Assembly (NCBI RefSeq): GCF_900141765.1
Contig: NZ_FSRK01000002.1
Location: 868,001 to 932,000 of the forward strand
Direction: 5' to 3'
Length of the DNA: 64,000 bases
DNA from: Epilithonimonas zeae
GTDB lineage: Bacteria; Bacteroidota; Bacteroidia; Flavobacteriales; Weeksellaceae
In this document: piece after piece, positions 58,809-64,000 of the stretch
Layout of the letters: each line of letters opens with the position of its first letter
Position numbering within the stretch: the first letter of the stretch is position 1
Made by a program: the position numbers and the translations under genes
The notes under the pieces: model-generated
Databases searched by the model: none
Told to the model about the DNA's origin: nothing
What the model saw: only the letters and a program-made list of their open reading frames with translations

Positions 58809-59324
58809 TTATTTTGTCAGTTTATCGATTGTCGATTGGATTTCCGGGTCTTCCGGAGAAATTGCATAATATTTTGCAATATCCGATTCTTGGTCAACCA
58901 CAATGTATCTCGGAATCCAGTTGAGGTCCACATAATTGTTGAAGTCATTTTTCCAACCGGAAGCGAACCAATAATTTTCTTTGTCAGTCATTCCGTGCTT
59001 TTCGAGGCTTTTATCAAAACCTTCTTTTGAGCGTTCCAGTGAAAGGAAAACAAAATCGATATTGGGGTTGTTTGCTTCCAGTTCTTTAGCTTTTGGAAAT
59101 GCTTTTAGACAGTCTCTACACCAACCGGCCCAGAAATCTAGTATCAAAACTTTTCCTTTGTGCTGATGCAAAATGTCTTTTATGGAAGTTTCTTTTCCAT
59201 TTTCATCTTGTAATTTTTGAGCGAGTGCTTCTTTGGAAAATTTGGTTTTCAGAACTTTTGGAACTTCCTGAGAAAATCCCAATTGAAACACAAATAATAA
59301 GATGTAAACTAATATCCTCTTCAT
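58809..59324 (-). CDS. Exported TlpA-like thioredoxin family protein
   Basis: A 171-residue thioredoxin-fold protein with signal peptide MKRILVYILLFVFQLGFSQ. The redox motif is WCRDC in KVLILDFWAGWCRDCLKAF, and the cis-Pro is in WIPRYIVVD. It likely reduces disulfides or hemes/cytochromes in the periplasm. The neighbours give no specific partner; the nearest cytochrome gene is at 61030, on the opposite strand. A terminator follows. Identification of the fold is sure. Confidence 0.9.
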   Translation of the reverse strand: MKRILVYILLFVFQLGFSQEVPKVLKTKFSKEALAQKLQDENGKETSIKDILHQHKGKVLILDFWAGWCRDCLKAFPKAKELEANNPNIDFVFLSLERSKEGFDKSLEKHGMTDKENYWFASGWKNDFNNYVDLNWIPRYIVVDQESDIAKYYAISPEDPEIQSTIDKLTK

Positions 59325-59442
59325 TTTTTTTAAATTTTGATGAACGAAGTTAGTAATTAATATCGAATTTGTAAGTGTTAAGAATCTTTGTGTTGAAAAA
59401 TGATTAATCCGTAAGATATTTTTAAATTTGTTTTGAATTTGA

Positions 59443-59471
59443 TTGAAATTATCAAAATATATTTAATTTTG
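59443..59471 (+). promoter_or_regulatory. Flavobacterial promoter of the Crp/Fnr gene
   Basis: TTG at 59443-59445 and TAATTTTG at 59464-59471 are separated by 18 bases, within the usual TTG-N17-23-TAnnTTTG range. The start codon is 15 bases beyond. It is the best-spaced promoter candidate I saw in the window. Confidence 0.5.
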
Positions 59472-59485
59472 ATTAAAAATTATTA

Positions 59486-60121
59486 ATGGGAAACTCGGAT
59501 TTTATTAAAAGAAAATTTGAAAAATTTGATGAAGGTTTTTATCAGGAGCTCAAAGAATACGGGATTTTTACCTCGGTCAATGCTAAACAGGAATTGATTG
59601 CTGAAGGTGATAAGGTAAAATTTATCCCTATACTTATAAAGGGTTCGGTAAAGGTGTATAATTTGAATGACGGGAAAGAGCTTGTTTACTATTATATATC
59701 ACCAGGTGAGAGTTGCATTATGACTTTTTCTACGATATTCACCGATAAAGTGAGCCGAATCTACGCCGTCTCTGAGGAAAAATCCGATGTTCTCCTTCTG
59801 CCTGTTTCTCAATTTTTAATTTGGCTTCAGAAATATCCCATGCTGAACCAAATGTTTTTCCTGGAATATGATTCCCGATATAAGTTTATGATGGAAACAA
59901 TTAATAAAATTGTTTTCCAAAAGCTTGACCATAGGGTGTTGGAATATCTCCACGAACGAATCAGAAGAAATGGGGCTGATGCTGTGAAGGTTTCACATAA
60001 AAAGATTGCTGATGAATTGGGAACGGCGAGGGAAGTCGTAAGCCGTATTCTGAAAAAATTTGAAAAAGAGGGGTTGATTACACAAAGCCCATTGGGTATA
60101 GGAATAATTGAAAAACGGTGA
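59486..60121 (+). CDS. Crp/Fnr family transcriptional regulator
   Basis: A 211-residue regulator with an N-terminal cyclic-nucleotide-type beta-roll (EGDKVKFIPILIKGSVKVYNLNDGKELVYYYISPGESCIMTFSTIF), a long dimer helix (LDHRVLEYLHERIRRNGADAV) and a C-terminal HTH (VSHKKIADELGTAREVVSRILKKFEKEGLI). It has no N-terminal Fnr-type iron-sulfur cysteines. Its terminator overlaps the stop. It precedes the envelope operon of 60179, which it could regulate. The signal sensed is unknown: it could be cAMP-like, redox or another ligand. Confidence 0.93.
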   Translation: MGNSDFIKRKFEKFDEGFYQELKEYGIFTSVNAKQELIAEGDKVKFIPILIKGSVKVYNLNDGKELVYYYISPGESCIMTFSTIFTDKVSRIYAVSEEKSDVLLLPVSQFLIWLQKYPMLNQMFFLEYDSRYKFMMETINKIVFQKLDHRVLEYLHERIRRNGADAVKVSHKKIADELGTAREVVSRILKKFEKEGLITQSPLGIGIIEKR

Positions 60122-60140
60122 CTTTAGTCACCGTTTTTTT
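60112..60140 (+). terminator. Terminator overlapping the end of the Crp/Fnr gene
   Basis: AACGGTGACT (60114-60123) pairs with AGTCACCGTT (60126-60135) and a T-run follows. It separates the regulator from the 60179 operon. Confidence 0.85.
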
Positions 60141-60178
60141 GTAGAGAGACGTTATAATTTTGACATTAAAAGGTTAAT

Positions 60179-61018
60179 ATGTCAAAATTTTTATCATTTA
60201 TTTCTCTGTTTGTTTTAATTTTCTCTTATGCACAGGATGATTTGTTAAAAGAAATTGATACTGTGAAAACAGAGAAGCCATATTCTCCCAGTTTCAAAGC
60301 ACTGCAGGTTGTTACTGCACAATCCACAAAATTACCTGCAAGAAAAGAATTCTATCTTGACATCTCTCATAGATTCGGAGATGTAAGTGATGGGTTCAAA
60401 AATTTCTTCGGATTAGATAATGCGACCACAAAATTAGGTCTCATCTATGGATTGAAAGATTGGCTTGCTTTGAGCGCTTCCCGACATACTTACCAAAAAA
60501 CTTATGAGTTTGGTGCAAAATACAGACTTTTCAAACAAGAAAAAGAATCACCATTTGATATTGTCGGGTACAATGTTTTGGATATTAATTCTGAACTTAG
60601 AAAAGATGATTTTCCAAAGCTGGAATTCTCGGACAGATTTGCCTATCTATCTCAATTATTGATTTCAAGAAGATTCACAGAAAATCTGACGTTACAATTG
60701 ATGCCAAGTTTTGTTCATAAAAATCTCATCGAGCCAACCATTGATAGCAAAACTCTCTTTTCTACAGGCTTAGGCGGACGATATAAAATCTCGAAACGCG
60801 TTTCTATCAATGCGGAATATTTTTACAATTTCGAGGATAAAAACTTTTACAAAAATCCTTTGTCTGTAGGGATGGACATCGATACCGGCGGACACGTGTT
60901 CCAGTTGGTTTTCAGCAATTCCCAAGCTAATACGGAAACTGGTTATATCACCAATGCAACTGGTGATTGGGGAAAAGGGCATTTCTTTTTTGGATTTAAT
61001 CTTTATAGAGTTTTTTAA
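60179..61018 (+). CDS. DUF5777 family beta-barrel protein
   Basis: A 279-residue exported protein with signal peptide MSKFLSFISLFVLIFSYAQ and the DUF5777 features: FKALQVVTAQSTKLPARKEFYLDISHRFGDVSDGFKNFFGLDNATTKLGLIYGLKDWLALSASRHTYQKTYEFGAKYRLF, with alternating strand pattern, ending in FFFGFNLYRVF. The family is thought to form an outer-membrane barrel and often sits beside cytochrome and YceI genes. Here it starts the operon; the next gene begins 2 to 11 bases after the stop. A TAATTTTG box lies at 60155-60162. Function unknown, but the context points to redox metabolism. Confidence 0.85.
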   Translation: MSKFLSFISLFVLIFSYAQDDLLKEIDTVKTEKPYSPSFKALQVVTAQSTKLPARKEFYLDISHRFGDVSDGFKNFFGLDNATTKLGLIYGLKDWLALSASRHTYQKTYEFGAKYRLFKQEKESPFDIVGYNVLDINSELRKDDFPKLEFSDRFAYLSQLLISRRFTENLTLQLMPSFVHKNLIEPTIDSKTLFSTGLGGRYKISKRVSINAEYFYNFEDKNFYKNPLSVGMDIDTGGHVFQLVFSNSQANTETGYITNATGDWGKGHFFFGFNLYRVF

Positions 61019-61029
61019 AAATGCTGATT

Positions 61030-61389
61030 ATGAAAAAAACAATAAAATTAGTCATTCCGGTTTTAGGATTTTTGATAGTGATGAGTTGCGATACCAAAAC
61101 TTATGAAGATATTTCTGATGCAAAACCAATTACAGAAACCGTTACGTACAACAAAAATGTGAAAACAATCATTGATAATAATTGTGTTGTTTGTCATTCT
61201 GCAACAGGTTCTAATCCCTATTTCCCGCTGACAGATTACACGGCTGTGAAAAATTCGATTGATAATATTATGGACAGAATTCAGAGAGCTAATGGCGACC
61301 CTTTGAAAATGCCTCAGGGCGGAACATTGTCTCAGGATAATATCAATATGATCATCAAATGGAAAGCAGACGGTTTACTGGAAAATTAA
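61030..61389 (+). CDS. Cytochrome c-type lipoprotein
   Basis: A 119-residue lipoprotein with a class I heme c site. The lipobox is VMSC (Cys20); the ATG at 61030 gives this peptide, while the ATG at 61021 only adds MLI. The heme-binding CVVCH is at 52-56 and the axial Met is likely Met94 in LKMPQGG. The region ITETVTYNKNVKTIIDNNC is usual for monoheme periplasmic cytochromes of Bacteroidetes. It is anchored in the membrane and probably carries one electron. It lies between DUF5777 and YceI genes in a five-gene operon. Confidence 0.88.
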   Translation: MKKTIKLVIPVLGFLIVMSCDTKTYEDISDAKPITETVTYNKNVKTIIDNNCVVCHSATGSNPYFPLTDYTAVKNSIDNIMDRIQRANGDPLKMPQGGTLSQDNINMIIKWKADGLLEN

Positions 61390-61408
61390 TCTATAAACAA
61401 ATGAAAAA

Positions 61409-61951
61409 ATGAAAGCTTTAGTTTTTTTAATGGGCATTATTCTAACCTCGAATTTTGTTTTTGCTCAAAAATATTCTACCAAAACCGGGAAGATTACTTT
61501 TGAAGCTTCAGTCCCGCTATTTGAGGATGTTTATGCTGAGAATAACAATTCAACAGCAATTCTAAATTCTGATACAGGCGATATTGCTTCGCTTGCAATG
61601 GTTAATGGATTTACGTTTAAAGTCACTCTCATGCAGGAACATTTTAATGAAAACTATGCAGAATCTGTCAAATATCCCAAGACGAGTTTCAAAGGAAAAA
61701 TCCAAAATTTCAATAAAAATGATGTGTCAGGCAAACCAAAAGCTTACACCATTTCCGGAACGCTAAACTTCCACGGTGTTGACAATGCGGTTCAATCAAC
61801 GGCTAACGTCTATCTGAAAGATGACAAAATTGTTGTTCAGGGAAAATTTGTCGTAAAAACAGCAGATTATAAAGTTAAAATTCCAAAAATGGTGGCTGCA
61901 AAAGTAGCTGAAAATGTGAATGTCAATTATAACTTCTTACTTCAGAAATAA
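61409..61951 (+). CDS. Exported YceI family protein
   Basis: A 180-residue lipocalin-like protein with signal peptide MKALVFLMGIILTSNFVFAQ. The domain runs TKTGKITFEASVPLFEDVYAENN to KYPKTSFKGKIQNFNK and GTLNFHGVDNAVQSTANVYLKDDKIVVQGKFVVKTADYKVKIP. YceI proteins bind isoprenoid chains such as quinones, which would fit beside a cytochrome. Its stop overlaps the ankyrin start by one base (TAATG). A cytoplasmic copy is at 34555. No ligand is shown. Confidence 0.9.
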   Translation: MKALVFLMGIILTSNFVFAQKYSTKTGKITFEASVPLFEDVYAENNNSTAILNSDTGDIASLAMVNGFTFKVTLMQEHFNENYAESVKYPKTSFKGKIQNFNKNDVSGKPKAYTISGTLNFHGVDNAVQSTANVYLKDDKIVVQGKFVVKTADYKVKIPKMVAAKVAENVNVNYNFLLQK

Positions 61952-62472
61952 TGAAAAAGTATTTTACAGTAATTCTTTTAGTAATGTTTTTCGGGTTGAG
62001 TTTTTCTCAGACTAAAAATGTTTTTGATATCGCCCGAAGCGGAACTCTTGACGAAATGAAAGCTTTGGTGAGTCAAAATCCAGAGATCATTAATTCTAAA
62101 AATGAAAGAGGTTTTACACCCTTGATTTTGGCTTGTTACAGAGGCAATACCGAAGTTGCAAAATATCTGATTGATAACGTAAAAGACTTGAACTATCTCA
62201 GTCAGGAAGGAACAGCACTTTCGTCACTTTGTATTAATTATAATAAAGAGCTTGTAGAAAAAATGCTATCAAAAAATGCTGACCCTAATATTCAGGATTC
62301 TTTTGGAAATACACCACTTTTATGGGCCGTAAAAAGAGGAAATCTAGAACTCGTAAAAATACTTTTACAAAATAAAGCGGACAGAACTATAAAAGATTCG
62401 CTTGGAATTTCCGCGTTTGAATATGCCGTAAAATCTAATAATAATGAAATGATTAATCTTCTAAAACTTTAA
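61951..62472 (+). CDS. Exported ankyrin repeat protein
   Basis: A 173-residue protein with signal peptide MKKYFTVILLVMFFGLSFSQ and four ankyrin repeats: FDIARSGTLDEMKALVSQNP, GFTPLILACYRGNTEVAKYL, the less regular NYNKELVEKMLSKNADPN and GNTPLLWAVKRGNLELVKILL. Ankyrin proteins in the periplasm are often partners of redox or catalase proteins. It overlaps the YceI stop by one base and ends 4 bases before the DOMON gene, so it belongs to the operon. Its partner in the complex is unknown. Confidence 0.88.
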   Translation: MKKYFTVILLVMFFGLSFSQTKNVFDIARSGTLDEMKALVSQNPEIINSKNERGFTPLILACYRGNTEVAKYLIDNVKDLNYLSQEGTALSSLCINYNKELVEKMLSKNADPNIQDSFGNTPLLWAVKRGNLELVKILLQNKADRTIKDSLGISAFEYAVKSNNNEMINLLKL

Positions 62473-62476
62473 TAAT

Positions 62477-63226
62477 ATGTTTAAAAAAAATCTACTTTTA
62501 GGAATTCCGCTTTTTATGAGCGGTATGTTTTTTTCTCAGTTTTCTACTGGGATGGTCAGTTTGCCCACAACTTCTATGTCAGTAAAAATTGATGTTGATG
62601 CTACAAATGTCACTATGACTTTAACGGGGAGTAGTACCAGTTGGTTAGGAATTGGATTCAGTGATGAAGGGATGAAATCAGGAGCAGATGGATTTATTTA
62701 CAATAGCAGTGCTGATAGAGACTACACTTTTAATGGAGTAGGAGTAGCTCCATCGGCAGATGCTGTACAAAACTGGACAGAGCTTTCTAATATAGTCGCT
62801 TCCGGAATACGGACTTTGGTTGTAAGAAGAACTCTTGCAGGAGGAGCTGGTGATTACGCATTTACGAATGCTGCAGGAAGTCTTCCTATATTCTATGGTA
62901 AAGGAACTTCCACAGCTTTGGCATACCATGGCGTAGGAAATAAAGATTTTGCAACCTTGACATTCTCTCCTGCTTTGGCTGTTGATGATGTTAATTCTTC
63001 AGCGAAGAAAATAGGCGTTTATCCTAATCCGGTAAATGATGTTTTGAATTTTACTAATGCGGATAAAATCAGTTCGGTTAAAATTTATGATTCGACTGGA
63101 AAACAAGTGGTGTCTCAAAAATCTGTTGTAAGTCTGGATGTTTCTCAATTGATGAAAGGTGTTTATTTCATAGAATTTGAAAATATAGACGGCTCCAAGA
63201 GTTATGAAAAGTTAATCAAGAATTAA
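62477..63226 (+). CDS. Secreted DOMON-domain protein with T9SS sorting domain
   Basis: A 249-residue exported protein. Signal peptide MFKKNLLLGIPLFMSGMFFS. Residues 35-165 form a DOMON (DOH-type) domain: VTMTLTGSSTSWLGIGFSDEGMKSGADGFIY, NWTELSNIVASGIRTLVVRRTLAGGAGDYAF, PIFYGKGTSTALAYHGVG. Met66 in EGMKSGAD and His151 in AYHG are where the heme b ligands of cellobiose-dehydrogenase-type DOMON proteins are located, so a heme is likely. The last 75 residues are a T9SS sorting domain (GVYPNPVNDVLNFTNADKISSVKIYDSTGKQ to SYEKLIKN), so it reaches the cell surface. It ends the operon, followed by a terminator. Electron exchange with the surroundings is inference. Confidence 0.87.
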   Translation: MFKKNLLLGIPLFMSGMFFSQFSTGMVSLPTTSMSVKIDVDATNVTMTLTGSSTSWLGIGFSDEGMKSGADGFIYNSSADRDYTFNGVGVAPSADAVQNWTELSNIVASGIRTLVVRRTLAGGAGDYAFTNAAGSLPIFYGKGTSTALAYHGVGNKDFATLTFSPALAVDDVNSSAKKIGVYPNPVNDVLNFTNADKISSVKIYDSTGKQVVSQKSVVSLDVSQLMKGVYFIEFENIDGSKSYEKLIKN

Positions 63227-63230
63227 AACA

Positions 63231-63255
63231 AAATCCTCAGAATTTCTGAGGATTT
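63231..63255. terminator. Bidirectional terminator after the redox operon
   Basis: AAATCCTCAG (63231-63240), loop AATTT, CTGAGGATTT (63246-63255), then a T-run. It also serves the convergent purine nucleoside phosphorylase gene. Confidence 0.88.
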
Positions 63256-63265
63256 TTAATTTTAT

Positions 63266-64000
63266 TTAATTGTAATTTTTTACAAGACCTTTTACGATTT
63301 TGATGACGTTAGGCATTGCTTTATTGGCTGCTTCCAAAACTTCTTCGTGAGAAACAGCGAAGGAAATATCCGGACCTCCTAAATCTGTGATGATGGAAAG
63401 ACAGAAACAATCCATTCCCTGATGTTTTGCAACAATGACTTCCGGAACAGTACTCATTCCAACAGCATCTCCGCCAATGGCTTTTACCATTCCGTATTCT
63501 GCAGGTGTTTCAAAAGTTGGTCCTGTCAAAGCGACATAGACACCTTCTTTTAAATCTATGTTTTCCTGAACAGCAATGTTTTTAGCTAATTCAATCATTT
63601 TGCGATTATAAGGCTCACTCATATCCACAAAACGAGGTCCTAATTCATCAATGTTTTTACCTCTCAAGGGATGCTCGGGCATCATATTGATATGATCGGT
63701 TAAAACCATAATATCCGCTACTTTGAAGTTGGGATTCACGCCCCCACAAGCATTAGACAAAATCAAATTCTTAATTCTTAACAAATGAAAAACTCGGAAA
63801 GGAAAAGTGACAGTTTCCATAGAATGACCTTCATAATAATGAAAACGACCACTCATCATCAAGACTTTTTTGCCTTCTAGGATTCCGTAAATCAATTTTC
63901 CGCCGTGACCAATAACTGTAGTTTGGGGAAAATTCGGAATGTCTTTATAATCTAAAGTATGAATCGCCTCAACCTCGTTTTGAAGTTTTCCAAGACCAGA
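63266..64000 (-). CDS. Purine nucleoside phosphorylase, 5'-truncated by window edge
   Basis: Trimeric PNP of the NP-I family that cleaves purine nucleosides with phosphate. The frame is open from the window end (S-G-L-G-K), so the TTG at 63895 is internal, and about 30 N-terminal residues are missing. The phosphate and substrate motifs are HGGKLIYG, MMSGRFHYYEGHS, LILSNACGGVNPNFKVADIM, TGPTFETPAEYGM and VGMSTVPEVIVAKHQ with the conserved Asn/Glu pattern. Catalyses guanosine/inosine phosphorolysis, giving ribose- or deoxyribose-1-phosphate for DeoC. The identification is strong; bacterial PNP of this type is close to 270 residues. Confidence 0.94.
   Translation of the reverse strand, partial: SGLGKLQNEVEAIHTLDYKDIPNFPQTTVIGHGGKLIYGILEGKKVLMMSGRFHYYEGHSMETVTFPFRVFHLLRIKNLILSNACGGVNPNFKVADIMVLTDHINMMPEHPLRGKNIDELGPRFVDMSEPYNRKMIELAKNIAVQENIDLKEGVYVALTGPTFETPAEYGMVKAIGGDAVGMSTVPEVIVAKHQGMDCFCLSIITDLGGPDISFAVSHEEVLEAANKAMPNVIKIVKGLVKNYN

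Noticed and set aside
60139-60162. TTG-N13-TAATTTTG as a promoter for the redox operon
   Set aside because: The spacing is too short and the TTG is part of the preceding terminator's T-run; only the -7 box is plausible.
1-64000. CRISPR arrays, tRNA or rRNA genes, insertion sequences, prophage, toxin-antitoxin pairs
   Set aside because: No regularly spaced direct repeats, no cloverleaf-like stretches, no transposase, integrase or phage structural products were seen on either strand.

Overview
The window is a chromosomal piece of a Flavobacteriia member, most likely Chryseobacterium or a close Weeksellaceae relative. The evidence is the low GC, the near absence of Shine-Dalgarno sequences, candidate TAnnTTTG -7 promoter elements, three proteins with type IX secretion (T9SS) C-terminal sorting domains, a class II HMG-CoA reductase, DUF5777, YceI and S41 families, and typical flavobacterial extragenic repeats. 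I saw no rRNA, tRNA, CRISPR array, prophage or insertion sequence.

Region 1 (1-2.1 kb): the 3' part of glyA, recX and an outer-membrane barrel gene. Region 2 (2.1-24 kb): one long plus-strand surface-polysaccharide locus. It has a Wza-like export lipoprotein, a Wzc-like tyrosine kinase, four nucleotide-sugar genes (a 4,6-dehydratase, a LegC-type aminotransferase, a NeuD/PglD acetyltransferase and a CBS-linked nucleotidyltransferase), a Wzx flippase, eight glycosyltransferases, two paralogous Wzy-like membrane proteins in tandem and, at the end, a T9SS cargo protein. The sugar genes could make a bacillosamine-type sugar or the first part of a nonulosonic acid, but NeuB, NeuC and CMP-transferase are absent, and so is an initiating sugar-phosphate transferase.

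Region 3 (24-44 kb): housekeeping and accessory genes. These include an outer-membrane barrel behind a sigma-54-like site, MscS, sucC, an HMG-CoA reductase operon with an unusually short membrane-protein gene, and a split pair of uncharacterised DNA-repair genes (a radical SAM protein and its DUF4130-type partner, separated by an S41 protease and an AraC regulator). Also here are YceI, a DODA-type dioxygenase, a cystatin/stefin-like protein, hutH, a serine hydrolase, a GDSL/YfiT/LprI operon, VF530 and YchJ. Region 4 (44-59.4 kb): ccoG, an AraC/GNAT pair, M3 peptidase, SRPBCC protein, a secreted T9SS alpha-amylase, an Lrp regulator, deoC, a putative zinc-protease lipoprotein, a cytoplasmic alpha-amylase, dinB and a thioredoxin.

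Region 5 (59.4-64 kb): a Crp/Fnr regulator and a tight five-gene operon that looks like a cell-envelope redox module: a DUF5777 barrel, a c-type cytochrome lipoprotein, exported YceI, an exported ankyrin protein and a T9SS-secreted DOMON protein with candidate heme ligands. A truncated purine nucleoside phosphorylase gene runs off the right edge. Dispersed repeats sit at 27.1, 35.2, 37.6, 43.3, 49.4 and 57.4 kb. Two of them carry near-perfect palindromes that differ by compensated changes and have loops in opposite orientation. The redox operon, the cystatin-like protein, the split DNA-repair pair and the palindromic repeats are the most rewarding targets.
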